Source of the DNA: Botrytis cinerea B05.10
Taxonomy: Eukaryota; Ascomycota; Leotiomycetes; Helotiales; Sclerotiniaceae
Length of the DNA: 64,000 nucleotides
Direction: 5' to 3'
Assembly: GCF_000143535.2 (NCBI RefSeq)
Contig: NC_037316.1
Coordinates: forward strand, 1,736,001-1,800,000
Positions 48,252-60,960 of this stretch are shown in pieces. Below the pieces are notes generated by a model. That model worked only from the letters and a program-made list of their open reading frames with translations. It had not been told where the DNA came from and made no database searches. The position numbers were made by a program, and so were the translations under genes. How positions within the stretch are numbered: the first letter of the stretch is position 1; every line of letters begins with the position of its first letter.

Positions 48252-49815
48252 ATTGAGAAGATGCTTTGTGTGAGTTGATTGAAATCGAACAACAGTGTGT
48301 AGTTTCAATGCAAATAGTCTGCGATCAAATGGTGGTTTAAATAGTAAGTTCACAAATACTTGTGACTTCCCTCTGCCCTGTATGATTTGGGAGAAAGGGG
48401 GTCTAGGCCTGACGAACATCTAAGAACGATGGATTTACTGTTGGATTACAATACTCCCCGTAAGCTGATAGGTCTCGACGGCTTCGACTAAATACTCCAA
48501 TCTGGCCTCTCACTACAGAGTGAGTAATAAAATGACGAAAAGATTATCAAGCAAGGGTGGCACGATTGGAAATCAACTCAGAGTCTCGCTTTATTGATGG
48601 GTCTCCACGAAACGCCAATTAGAAGAGTATGTGGGATTTTGTGGTAAGAATAGTAGAGTGCTAGCAGATGTATGTATGTAGGTATTCAGGGAAGCAATTG
48701 TGCTTAGGTAATGAATATTGACAGTCAACGCTGTGTAGTTTACCTAGTATCATTTGCGTCCTTGACAAAGACACTTCTACCGGTGTCGTAGTGTTAGAAG
48801 CAGCTAGTAGGTAAGGTTATGATGATGATCTGCATCCGCTGTACCTACCTAGCTTTAGCTGTCCTTTGTGGTTTGTCAGACAGCGGGGAAGTAAGAAGGC
48901 TCGAGCGAGGAAGGAATACGAGTAGATAGAAATAGGTATGAGGCACGTAGTTTGTACATGCCTGCTTATTGATACAATAGTCAATGCATCTTCTTATTAT
49001 TGTCATACGAATATCGACTTCTTCTCCTGCTCAAGTCTTCGGCTTGAATTTACCTATCCAGCCACACCAGATATTTATTGAGCACCTCGAGACTGCTCAG
49101 CCGTTTGAGCCACCTGCCTGTGCCACCTGCTGACTAATTACATCAATTGCAAATCAGGAGCGGTAATTGGTTTGTTCGCTAGCTCGATGACGTAAGTGTC
49201 AACAACAAGGTGTACCACGCAGCTTACATAATGCCACGAACACGAACGAACCCAAACCGAATTACTTACTGATGGCCTTCGAATCAATACCTCCTACCTA
49301 TTCATACCTCTACCGGAGTAATCAGATCCTTCACCTATTCATCTATCCATAAGTTGTCGGTGCAATCCCTAATCCCTACTTGCTTTCCTCATACTGTACA
49401 TATATTGATTAGATTGACAAGTTCGTTCGAGCACATCTATCTGATATAACTCTACGCCCGCATAGGTGAGGTTGACTACCGATCCATTCGTAGTTGTGAA
49501 AAAAAGGAGGTAATTCAACATTCACATTGTGGTCTTTCCATTCCTACCTGCATACCTACCTACCTCTTTATGTGCTCATCTTGCTGCCTCTATTTCCAAG
49601 CTGTTGCCTCTCGTCTCTTTTCTCGTCTCTTTACTTATTTATCCCTTTCTAGGCTTTCGTGGAGCATGCTTTGATACCAATTTATCACACCACTTTATCC
49701 ATTCCGTCTCGTCTTGCAGTTGGACTAATTCCTTGTTATCTCTGTCTTTCTCATTTCGCCCTGTATTTTTGGTCCAAGTTGAGATCGAAATTGCTTCAAG
49801 TCTCTTCCGCCTATC
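48252..49815. other. Divergent promoter region, about 1.56 kb
   Basis: Between the questin-oxidase-like gene and the PhoD-like gene. The last 290 bp are pyrimidine-rich and look like the leader of the latter. Overlapping ORFs there (49529-49873, 49659 onward) lie in frames not used by the gene's first exon. Confidence 0.55.
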
Positions 49816-52315
49816 ATGTCATCGATTCAACAGAAGGTGGCTACTTGGAGCTCAGTTGCTTTGCGGATTGTGACCTATGTCTTTCTCAGAATCATTCCTG
49901 GTCATGTAAGTACGAATATTTTCGAACTCAAATTTCAACCACTTATACTTGTTCCCAGCCGTGGCCGCCCCTCATATACACCCTTTTTGCACTATATGCG
50001 CCCTCCTTCATTTATAGTCATGTAACACAAACACCATATACTGTAATAGAGGATGATGTCAATATCACCGTTCTAGAGACTGAGCAAGAAGACCAGCCGC
50101 TCGGGTCTGCGGCACATTCTCAAAATATATCGGGTTCGGACAAACCAAAGCACGTGGAGGAAGAAGTTGAAGTAAACGAGACAGTGGTGATAGAGCAAAA
50201 ATCACGAAGACCATTCTATACACTTTTGACGGGCGCGCCTGATCCCGTATCAACATTGCTCTCGCTTTTGACTTTCTTGATCAACGTGGCCTTGGTTCTG
50301 GCAACAATAGATCTGGTGTATCATGCAAAAGTTTTGCATCCTAGTACGGAACTTTCATTCGCACGGATGGGCTACATGTATGTGCAATACCCTGGCTCCT
50401 ACACGCGGCTCCGTTTGGTCATGGCAAATCACTAAAACTGCGGTTATTATATGGAACTCCTATTTCCATCATACTAAACAGTGTCGAAATGTCTCCATTG
50501 ACTTGCCATGACTAGACCGAGCAACGCGCCTCTAGTTGACATCTTTACTGACTATGCGGAAGTGCCCCTACGGAAGCAAATCTACTCGTTCGAGAACCAG
50601 ATCTCTCCAAGCTTCCCATCTCCGTCACCTACAAGCCAGCAAATCCAGTGGGTGCTTACGAAGACAGACCACAACTCGCCGGAACGATCCATGCTCTATC
50701 AGAAGACACGGATTTTACACAAGCTTTAAAATTTCCATTGCCAAACCGCCCTGAAAGGACCTATCAATGGACCACATCAAATAACCATACTGGATTCTTC
50801 ACAACTCCCCCAAAACCTGGACATCTTCCTCAATCAGGATCTTTCACATTTTTTACGTCCAGTTGTATTAAGCCTCGCTTTCCGTACAATCCTTTTGACC
50901 ACGCCTTGTCGATTCCTGGTTTCAAGCACATGGCAGATGTCATCAAAAAGATTCCTGGAGGCTCCCAGTTCATGCTGTTTCTTGGCGACTTCATTTACAT
51001 TGATGTCCCGAAGAGGTTTGGAGTGAGTGTGGAGGACTATCGCCGCGAGTACAGACAAGTTTACAGCTCTCCAGATTGGCCAGCCGTTGGGCAAAATCTA
51101 AGTGAGTAACATGGATTATCTTTTCATATTCAATCAGAGATAGGTTATTGCTATTTCTATGGCATGTACCGCATTCCTTCACATGTTTCTCTATATATCC
51201 AAAGACTTAAGTTGCTAACTGAAGTTTCTTGAGGCTGGATACACGTGCTCGATGATCACGAGATTGCCAATGATTGGGATAAAAAGACTGCCGGGGTAAG
51301 TCAATTATTGAGAAACTTTGCCTGTTAGGCTAGATTCTGGAGATAAAAGCACCAGTTGTGGCTCAATATCCGGATTTCTTTTGGCTTTTTACATGTATCA
51401 TCTGCTTACCACCAGACTTGTCAGATTTATGAAGCCGCCGCTGATCCATGGCATCATTATCAAACGGCCGTCAATCCCCCTCGAGCTCGCCAAGCGGGTA
51501 CTTATAACACTCTCAGAGACGGTGCTACTTACTTCGAGTTTACCCAAGGGCCTGCTTCTTTCTTCTTGATGGATACCAGAACTTACCGAGATCCTTCTTC
51601 GGAGCTCCCCGCCAACAGCACTGGAAAGTCAATGCTTGGTGCAGAACAGCTTGCTGATCTCCTCGACTTTCTTAAAAAGCCGGAGCCAAAAGGTGTAAAG
51701 TGGAAAATCATAGCATCTAGCATTCCATTCACAAAAAACTGGGTAAACATCTGTCCGACCGTTACTTTAGAGTTTTTTCCTGTTTAGAAACTTGCTGATT
51801 TCCCCATTATATAGCGGGTGAATAGTATGGATACATGGGCTGGCTACCTCAACGAGCGCCAGGTAATTCTCGAAGCTATGTGGGATGTAGGCCTCCGTGG
51901 AGGCTGTGGGGTCGTCATCATCAGTGGAGATAGACATGAATTTGCCGCAACAGCCTTTCCGCCTCCCTTGAATGGTCGTTGGCCAGTCAGTGCAACAGTG
52001 AATGAGTTCTCTACAAGTCCTCTCAGTCAATTCTATCTGCCAGTTCATACTTATTGGCAAACTGATGAGGAAGATATACAAATCAAGTAACGCATATCGC
52101 GACATCCCTGGTATATATATTTGCTAACTTTCCAAAGGTATATCCCAGGCGGTAATTCAAAATTGGGAGCGATCACAATTGAAGACACTGCTAGCGACCA
52201 AAGTACTCTAAAATTCCGCCTGTATGTAGATGGTCATGAGGTTTGGTCTTCCCTCCTTCTCTCACCACCTGCTGTTCCCGGGGGTCGCTGGACCAAGGAA
52301 GCTTTTTGGAGGTAA
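49816..52315 (+). CDS. PhoD-like metallophosphatase, membrane-anchored
   Basis: Seven exons: 49816-49905, 49959-50377, 50563-51101, 51234-51295, 51425-51742, 51815-52086 and 52138-52315; 625 residues. The N-terminus has hydrophobic stretches (SVALRIVTYVFLRIIPG, IYTLFALYAPSFIY) and another before the enzyme (LLSLLTFLINVALVLATIDLVY), so the catalytic part is membrane-tethered. Metal-site motifs of the PhoD/alkaline phosphatase D fold are LGDFIYID, WIHVLDDHEIANDWD and VVIISGDRHEFAA, with FLMDTRTYRDP between. Such enzymes hydrolyse phosphate mono- or diesters with Ca/Fe. Fungal forms of this long type are uncharacterised. The second intron (185 nt) has its branch-like TACTGAC 16 nt before an AAG acceptor, giving GYIAPTEANLLVREPD. 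Confidence 0.87.
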
Positions 52316-53536
52316 ATTAAACGTGACATCTAGATGTGATGTGGCCAGAATAGAGACTTTTGGAACAGAATCAAATGCCATATGTTGAAGTCTTCATCAC
52401 AGATAGCTTATTTTGAAATCATGGCTCTTCAACTTCCGAAAGACTTGATATCCAATCGAGATGATAGATGCGTTCAAACAAAGCAGATGGTCATGCAGAT
52501 AAAAACGTGTATGTGATCAATATGTATAAAACATATTTTTCAATATGCCAATTATGTTACAACCAAGCCATAGAGATCTGTTGACTTAGTATGAGTTATG
52601 GTTGTTAACCTCATGAATCTTAACTATCCTAGTTGTTGAAGCACGAGTTGACTTTTTACCATATGTAAGACCTATTTTTTTGATCTGCGTAGCTAGAGTG
52701 ACTCATTTGGGTATACAGCAGCATGAGATGAGCTTTATTACTTGCCCCTATTTCAAGCAATATTTGACCCTGCAGTTATTCGAAGCTTGATGGACAACGA
52801 TATGAATCAGAACTTCTCGAAATGATATATCCTTTTCTTGTTCATTGGTCATATGCTACTCAAGGAAATTATCATTAGAACTGTTGAGGAATTCATTCAC
52901 TTTCATCTCATGCATTCCAATTCACTTCATTACCAAATTTGAATGCGAATTTGAATTACGGTGTCGCGTATTGATTCAGCCCAACAATTCCTTTAAGTAG
53001 TCCACCGTTTTTCTCTCTCCATGGAATTCCAGAACAATCTGACAATTTATCTCTTGACAAGTACGATAATTCTCTTGCTATCAGATTCTTCTCCTTCTCC
53101 TCTTTGACAACCCAACAACTCTTTCTCAACTTACAACCATTTTGTCATTATTTATCCATATTGATTGTAGCACAATCGCTCATCTACTGTACGTATGAGT
53201 ATTTCACATAGCTCGAAAAAAGATACTCGAACTCACCCAGGTGTCCAAATTCCTCATCAGTCCTGTTGTTTTTTCTAATAGAGCTATCTTTCCCCTCTTT
53301 CCTGTGGGCTGAAGTTGTCACGCGAGGAGCTCTTTAAGGCAAACATCCTATCACAAACGTACAACTCGCTGTCGTTGTATATGATCTTTTTATCAAATAT
53401 CTACTAACACAGGTTCCACCATAGATATCTTTAGAACGCGCCACCAACCCGAGTATACCTTCTTTGCTTCCCATCATATTCAATACAATCTTCCCAAATC
53501 GTCATCTACCATTAGTCGAGAGCAAGCGATCGCAAC
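52316..53536. other. Intergenic, about 1.2 kb
   Basis: AT-rich, then C/T-rich toward 53536, consistent with a long leader of the next gene. No gene is seen. Confidence 0.6.
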
Positions 53537-54967
53537 ATGGGAAATAAGAATGCCCGAGCAAAGAGATCCTTTGACTTGCCAAATTTGACTTTGCCCTCCT
53601 TGGTCGCAGCGGACGGCATTTACGCAACAAATGTATCCGCGGTCACTAGCCCTAAAACTCCCTTGGGATTTAAATCATTCCGCCAGGGAACTTTGATCAC
53701 CCCAAACTTTGAAGCTTTGGATAAAGTAGCGCCGAAATCGCTATCTGCGACCTCGCCAGAGTTTGTCCCGGCACTTCCTCCCCAGATTGCACCATTTGTA
53801 AAGGCGCTTGTGGATACCAGTTCTGGGGCTCCCCCAGTGAAGGAATTCATGGATCGATCAGAGATGGCGGATCGTACACAAATGAATGGAGCTCTCTACC
53901 ATTTCCACACCATGGGTGACAGCTTGACGGCTATGTCTAAGCTACCAATGAAATTAGATCATGTAGCGACTCCGGCCAATGGGAATGGTTTAAGTTCTAC
54001 GTATTGTCTTAAATTTGACCAGAAGGCAGGTATTCATCCGTTACAGGACGGAATGAATGCAATGTCCATTCACTCCGCGAACTCCACATCAGATAAGACT
54101 GGGTCGAGCAGCCTTGTCACTCCGACCAAGACAAATGAGACTCCACTTTCAACACCGTCTCCCATTGTGTTGCCCACGGGTCCCAGACCAGGAAATCCAC
54201 ATTTTGGCCGTGCAGATAAGAAGAAGAAGGACATCATAATCACTCAAATTGGCATCATTAGAAATTCTGCTCGAATCACCGAGCGCTTCACGGAGAATGG
54301 ATATCCGTACAAACATACATGTGCGGATGAATTCAAGCCTGGTGTGTACGACGTAGCTAGTGTCGTTGGCAAAATGCCGGCAAAGGATCGTGGTGAATTT
54401 TGGGAAAAAAATTGGATCGAAATTGAAGTTGACTTCCGTTCAGAGGAAGAAATTGCTGGGACCAATACTCAAGGTGATGGACAAGAAACGTCTCCCAAAG
54501 ACTACGACACATTGCTCAATTATATCGATTACCTCGGTCCAGACTTTGCTGCTCATGCCAAATATATCTTCGTCAACATTCTATTTCCTTCCATTGCCGA
54601 TACCAACCAATCCAAAGTCAATTCTTCCGTTTTAACTTGCCAGCAAACCCGCGAATTTCAACACATTGAGAGACTCGTAGCTAAATTACAATGTTTTCCA
54701 AACATCAAGCGTTTGGATGTCATCTTGCAAACTCCTTCAAATACCAAGAAGCCGCTATCCATACCTCAACTCAACTTGGTTCTCCCATTTTACGACCTCG
54801 GTTTCACTAATTGGAATATCAAGTGGAAGACGAGTTTCATGACAAAGGCCGAGCCGGTGGGTGGATGGCCTGTTCATTATCTTGACAAGGAGAGAAGTCG
54901 GCTACTGAGGGAGAGAGAACGAGTCAAGAATGCTGTTTTTGTTAGGAAGAGCCAATTTGTTACATGA
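53537..54967 (+). CDS. Uncharacterised single-exon protein, 476 residues
   Basis: One uninterrupted frame from MGNKNARAKRSFDLPNL to the stop, with credible codon use. The first about 220 residues are Ser/Thr/Pro/Ala-rich and probably disordered. The second half is well composed and globular-looking: KKDIIITQIGIIRNSARITERF, NWIEIEVDFRSEEE, then a helix/strand mixture (HAKYIFVNILFPS, LVAKLQCFPNIKRLDVILQTP, LNLVLPFYDLGFTNWNIKW) and a basic helical end (LDKERSRLLRERERV). Spacing of hydrophobic strands recalls fungal F-box-associated or similarly disposed alpha/beta repeats, but I see no F-box and do not assign a family. It has no signal peptide or membrane segment. Confidence 0.85.
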   Translation: MGNKNARAKRSFDLPNLTLPSLVAADGIYATNVSAVTSPKTPLGFKSFRQGTLITPNFEALDKVAPKSLSATSPEFVPALPPQIAPFVKALVDTSSGAPPVKEFMDRSEMADRTQMNGALYHFHTMGDSLTAMSKLPMKLDHVATPANGNGLSSTYCLKFDQKAGIHPLQDGMNAMSIHSANSTSDKTGSSSLVTPTKTNETPLSTPSPIVLPTGPRPGNPHFGRADKKKKDIIITQIGIIRNSARITERFTENGYPYKHTCADEFKPGVYDVASVVGKMPAKDRGEFWEKNWIEIEVDFRSEEEIAGTNTQGDGQETSPKDYDTLLNYIDYLGPDFAAHAKYIFVNILFPSIADTNQSKVNSSVLTCQQTREFQHIERLVAKLQCFPNIKRLDVILQTPSNTKKPLSIPQLNLVLPFYDLGFTNWNIKWKTSFMTKAEPVGGWPVHYLDKERSRLLRERERVKNAVFVRKSQFVT

Positions 54968-55704
54968 AGTTATTCATGGACTTGACCAGGACTCGCAGGG
55001 TCAGAGTTGTTGCCGGTCTTCTCCATGAAAGCTTGTCATATGCGGTTGCTTACCGTATTTAGCTCATTCGAGCATCTTTTCCAATTTCCATCATCGTGCG
55101 CAACGGCATAGCGTTGTTATTACTTCAACATTGGTTTCGAGATAGTGAAAGGGATTTTGCCTGACTACAATGATAAAAGTTACTTTCATTCAAGCCCAAC
55201 CGCATCAAATTCAAACACCCAGCGCAGTGACTAGTTGTCATACATCTAGATAAAGCGTAAAGAGAACTTGGAAGGATTGCCGTTTTGATTGTGGAGTTCA
55301 GGAGCGGAAATTGAAATTGCGCTGGAAAAATAGCATCTATTCAAATATCAACAGGCAGTACAATATCACAGAGAAATATCCCTCAGAATTACAAGCTTCC
55401 ATGACATTGTTCCTACAAATATATTTCTATCATATCATGCGTGACAATATCCATTTCTTTGAATGTTGTGAAGTCCATGTGCCTCCTATATTTAGGGAGT
55501 GCGTATAATCATACGTACAAAAAAGAAAACATTTCCAATTCCAAAACAGGCAAGTACACAGTACCGTTGCCATAAATAACAATAAAAGGTATCTCTTGCT
55601 TAAAACATTGAAAATAGACTCCGTCAGTGGTATATACAACATCATGTTCTCGTTTGCAAATGTAGGGTGTATAGCAAAACACCTGTTATATCATCAATCA
55701 TATA
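54968..55704. other. Intergenic, convergent 3' ends
   Basis: About 740 bp, AT-rich, no gene seen. Confidence 0.6.
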
Positions 55705-58700
55705 TCATGGAATAGCGTTCAACTCCTCGCGCTGTCGTAGGTACTTCTTTGCCAGTTCATCCCCACCAAGTGCACTTAGTTCCATCCAATGATAAGCGAC
55801 ACACATGGTGGCAGGATCACTCCTCTCTCTATCTCTCTCAGTAACCACACCCTCCTTGCCTTGATGCATTTCCATAACTTGTGCTTTAAAGGTTTCGCGA
55901 GGTTTGCTCAATGGTGCAGTGATTCTTTCTACCAATTCAGGGTGGGTCAAATAAAATATGGCAAGCTCTCGCTCTGCCACAGGGTCTCCTTCTTTAGCCG
56001 TGATCGTCCACATGTTTGCAGCATCCTGCATACTATATTTCATCAATTCGCCGTTAATGGATGACGAGTCTAGCACAGCGGCCGTTGTCTTGCGAGTTTG
56101 GGTGTAATGCACAACTATCTCATCTGCAATTTCAATTAGTGTACGGCACACGTCTTGCTTCAGTCCAAGAGCGGCAAGTCCAGCATCCCAGAAGGCTTTT
56201 CCACGTTCTGTTTTATCTAAAGTAGCAGCTGGGACAAATGAAGCAATGAACTGTAAGTCCCGGAATAGTGTCTTTGGTCGCATATCTGGGTCGCGGAATA
56301 GATCTTGCAAGACATCGACAATCATGTCTGTACTCGCGGCAGTTGGCACGTTCGAGCCCATGTATCGTTCAGTGTTTCGATTGGTTGGCGAAGGATTGTC
56401 TCCTTGGTTGAGTGTATGAGATCGACGCTCTTTGCAATTGTCAATTGCTTCTCCAAGAGTTTTCGCTCTTGGGGTAGTTGTTGCTGCATCAGGTGGCCCA
56501 AAAGCATTGTGATGCGAAATTTCTGGGGACTGTGGAGAAATAGGAATGGGCTCCTGGCGGATTCGAGGTCGTCTCGTGGTGGAAGGTGTTAAATATGCAA
56601 TAATCAAATGCTCAAGCTCGTACAACGCGTTGAGCTTCGCGTAGGGATTGGGGTGGACAGAAAACATGCGCAATAACCGATGAAAAGCCATTTTGTAGGG
56701 AAACTCCAGATTGTCTAACTCCTTCGTGGCTCTTATCGTACCCTTCCTAGGCCTCGTGCTGACAGAATCACTGGTGGAAGAGCTTCCTGTGGTGGAACGA
56801 TTCTCCGAAGCTCCATTATCTGGGAGACTTTTGTTGCTTGATGTGGAACCCTTTTCTGCTTTTTCGCCGAGTGATTCCTGCCGTTCCATTGGGAGTTGTT
56901 CTATCTTCTGAGCTCCACGAAGGTCCCCAAAGCTCTTCTTTTTCTCTATTACACGCTTTCTGGTTTTCCTTCTGGCTCTCCTATCTGCCCGATCTCTTCT
57001 TTCAATACAATCTTGACCTATAGAACCCGAAAACCATGAATCCGTCTCACTTCCACGAGCAAAAACAAGAGTGCCAAGGTCACTAAGTAGTAAACTGGTC
57101 AAAGTCTGCTTCAAATCCGCCAAAAATCGATGTCTAGCTGCAGTCATGTGATCATCCTTCAGCATGATAGTCTCATTGGTGGATGAGGCAGTGTCCGGGC
57201 GACGACTACTGACGCTCGTAGTTGGTGAATGGGCTCGTGTTTGAAAGGGTGACCAGAACGTCGTTGCAGAGTCTATTGTCAGTACGGGACTTGCCATGCC
57301 AAAATAATCTTGGGAGTCCATCAAGTCTCCAGGAAGATTCAATCGCGCTCCACTGAACCTCCCTGAGCTAAAGCTCTGCTGAGAGTTATTTCTGGTAGAC
57401 ATGGCCCGAAGGTCATGGAACCCAGGGCGGTTGAAATCTGTGCTACGTAGGCCACGACGTGTGCTGTCTGTGCTGGTCACGTCTTCCCCAGATAAGTTCA
57501 GAGATCCAAAATGACTCAGAGACAGGTCACCTTTTTGCTTCCCGCTGTCCAAAATCCGCTTGTCTCTGTTGTAAAGCTCACTAGACCAAAGGACGGGCCC
57601 CTCCATCAAGTTATCGCCGACGAGCTTATTGATGCACGTTTCGATTTCTAAACTGAACCTATGGATTCGTTCTTCGCCCTTGCAAAAGTTCTCGATTCCA
57701 AATTGAGACAGCCACCTCAGAGTTTTCTCCGCTTGCTCGTCGGATAATTTATTTGGACCGCCTTGATCTTCACTAGCAGCCATCATGTCCATGACTTGTG
57801 CTTCAGTCTTTAGAAGAAAATTATTCGCCGAAGGCTTCGAGATATTACGAGAGCGCGCATTAGACTTGTCCAAATGAGATACTTTCTTTGGTGAAACCAT
57901 GCACTTCAAGGCTATGGCAATATTTCGAGTGCCCTCATACGCTGCTGAGTTCCGAACATCGGTGACATACCACATTTTGTCGCGGAGGGCTTTCAGACGT
58001 TTCATCATGGATTCGATTGTTACGTCGTGGCGCTCCTGGGACTGCTTGAGCCAAACCAACCAGGCTTCGTATTCTTCAATGGCACTGGTGGAGCGCCGGA
58101 TGGAATCCCTAGGCCCTCTAGATAAAATAGTCAAGAGAGATGCAAATCCATCCCTCGTCAGTGAGGCAGATGACATTTGATTGAGCTGTCTCAAGGTTTT
58201 CCAGTACAGATGAGCATTAATAAAATCAGACTGCGCCTTGCATTGAGTTTCAGCAGCCTCTAGCATAGAAATAAGAACTGAAGGGGCCTCTGTTTCTGTT
58301 TCGACTCTCTGTTTTGTATGTCTGGTATCAGTCCCCCTGGAAGATTTGTCAGTTCTAGGAGATTGATCTCGGGCTCGGTAGGGGTTTCTCGACTGTATTT
58401 GAGCCAATGACTTTGACTTGTTGCTGAACTTCTTGCGAGGAGTTTCAAGAATTGATGTGCGATTGCTGAAAGTCTTTGATTCAAGTCTTGAATCGAGTGA
58501 TTCGGGAATCTCATAATCTTCCACAAGTTTTAGAATCGAACTTCTGAGCTGGTGATAGTCTTTGTCAAGATCTGAACGGAATCCAATGCTATCCTCATCC
58601 GTATCGCTGCTTGAAGTGCCTTCTTCTTCATCTTCATCATCATCATGAATCATCTGGGTTGACAATCCTTGCCCGTCTTGTGTCATGAATAAAACAGTCC

Positions 58701-60960
58701 ATCGTTCTGCACAAGGATGGCATGCACCAGAGGTCGTATCGCTACCTAAAGCACGCGACATTTCATGAAGGGCTTCTCGGAGTTCGAAACCATCATCTTC
58801 ATAATAACTAAGCCGTTGATTTTGGCGATTGGACGATATTGATATAGAAGATGTTCGTTGCTGTGTGCTTAATGTCTCATTGAGCAGAGGTTCTCTGGAT
58901 GTGGTGACATCACTTATCGTGGAAGAGCCACTATTGCTCATGATAGAAGCGCTGTCTAAAGCCTCACGAGTGGGGGGCTGCGGTATTAGCACTGATATAG
59001 CAGACATTCCAGAGACAGAAGAAGCCGCAGATCGCAAGCCACTGAGATGGGAATCTTTCGCGGAGAAACTCGATGCGGGCCGTCTTTCCGGGAATAGTGC
59101 ATTCACCATGGTCAATAGGTCGGCAGGTGCTAGGACAAGATAAGGGTGTACCTCCGCTGTCTCCCTTAATGAGGTTATAGACCTTGCGGGAAGAAGCTTA
59201 GCAATAGATTTTGATGGTTTTGTGGAACGGAAGCGTGCTAGGATATTCTCTATGTGAGTTTTAATTGCTGGTGCTGGAGAGGACTTGTTCCTATGAAAGT
59301 CGTTAATAAGATGGAAATATATAGATACGAGAGTAGTAATACCAGGTCATATCAACAACAAGGCGCTGTGCGCGCATTGCAACCTCTTTCAATATTTTTT
59401 GCCGACCATACTCTGTAATGTGATATTCTGACATCATTCCATATGACTATACAAGTCAGTGAGTTGGCCACTTAGAGGGGGGCTCGAACATACTTCTGGA
59501 TGAATTATTGCATTCAATAAGAAAACAGAAAATAGCCATTTTGAAACCAAGAATCTCCTGGTAGGTCCATGTCTTTTGGGATCGAGTTTTCGAAGTATGG
59601 CATTGCCAAGTTCGATCAAGCCTTCCGGAATACCTCCTGCACTTGGGTCATCAATGATTTCGAAAAGTCCATGAATCGCCGCATCATAAAACTCATCCGC
59701 AGCTATGGAATCCTTGGCATTCCGTGGTTCAACATGTATACGCGTACCAGCCTGGTCCTCGGCTTTCTCCAATAAAAAGGCTCCATCTTCAAGAATTTTC
59801 ATTAAATACCACTCCATATTAGTTCGTCCCGACCAATCTCTCATTGTAGTCCAGACGTTCAAAACACTACAGATAAAAGGATCTGTCCCGCTTTTGCTCT
59901 CGGTGATTAACCGGGCGCATGCTGTGGCCCAGACATCGGTTCTTCTGAGGTCCTCTAAGGAATCGGGGCCAGCCGAATTTGCAAAACAAGTGTGAATCAA
60001 AGCAGACAAAGGATCATGACGCTGAAAAGAAAGTAAACGCTCAACTGCAGAAGGTGTATGCGAAAAATTGCGGTGGGCGCTAGCCGCATGCCCCTTGGAA
60101 CGAGTATGAAAGGGCAGAACAGAATCGACAGCTTCTAAACCTTGATGGAAGCTTGTCAAGGCTGACAACTCGGTCGGCGTAAGGCTGGCTATGCGACTAG
60201 CCAAATAATCCGAGTTTGTCCTGATTTGGGTCAAAAAATTAAGCAAGCATTCACGAGATCGCAATGGAATCTCATGCATAAAATTTAACGCAGGTGTTGT
60301 ATCCTCGGGGCCGGATATACTAGATCGACCATTGTCAAAATCAGGTTCCAACAAAGCAAAGCGCCGGGAGGCATCGCACGAGTTCCGGACATCATGTATG
60401 GCATTGTAAAGGCTGGCAAAGTTCTTCTTCTCATCGGCCCTAAAGTTGTCAACCAAGGTCCTGTGTGCCAATTCTCCGCATCGTGCCAGGCGGGCAGAGA
60501 GTGCTGTTGACACCAGGGATCTCTGTAAACGAATGCGTGAATGAGCACGCTTCTTTTCCTGGTACGTGGACAACCTAACCAAATGGGCAAGCTCTTCAAG
60601 ACTCGTGTTCGTAGTCATTGAAGTTATGGCACTTATCTGTGGGTTTATATATTGAGATATGTCTTGCAATAGAGGCTGAGGCATTTTTATTGACGTTATA
60701 GATTCATGGTTGTACGGCTTTGGGGTAGACGATCTATCAACGGCGCCTGGAGCTTCCTGGGCAGGTGTGGGCGAGGATGAACATGAAGAATCTTGGCCAG
60801 AACTCCATCTATTGTCTGCATCTTTTGGCAAGTCCTTGTAAGAAGTGATGGGTCTCTGTGGACTTCTCGACTGATGTCGGTGCAGTCGCGGTAAATTGTT
60901 CTTCTCCGGCGGAGAAGGTGTCGGACTCCTGGACGATACATGAGTGATTGTCGGGGACAT
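55705..60960 (-). CDS. Very large fungal-specific protein, possible RasGAP-like helical module
   Basis: Three exons: 59494-60960, 59343-59446 and 55705-59290; 1,718 residues. Two long frames look like separate genes, but the introns at 59447-59493 and 59291-59342 join them in phase and link NAIIHPE to SYGMMSEYHITEYGRQ and VDMT to WNKSSPAPAI. Residues 1-100 are Ser/Pro-rich. Residues about 110-500 are helical, ending in KWLFSVFLLNAIIHPESYG, reminiscent of the FLR-F-x-x-PAI core of RasGAP domains, which is only a weak resemblance. A short conserved stretch, HPYLVLAPADLLTMVNALFPERR, opens the third exon. Long Ser/Arg-rich linkers alternate with helical parts, and the end (YHWMELSALGGDELAKKYL) resembles Sel1-type repeats. 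It may be a regulatory scaffold. Function unknown. Confidence 0.8.

Noticed and set aside
59434..60960. A separate 508-residue gene
   Set aside because: The last 19 codons come from intron read-through; splicing joins it in frame to the following long ORF.
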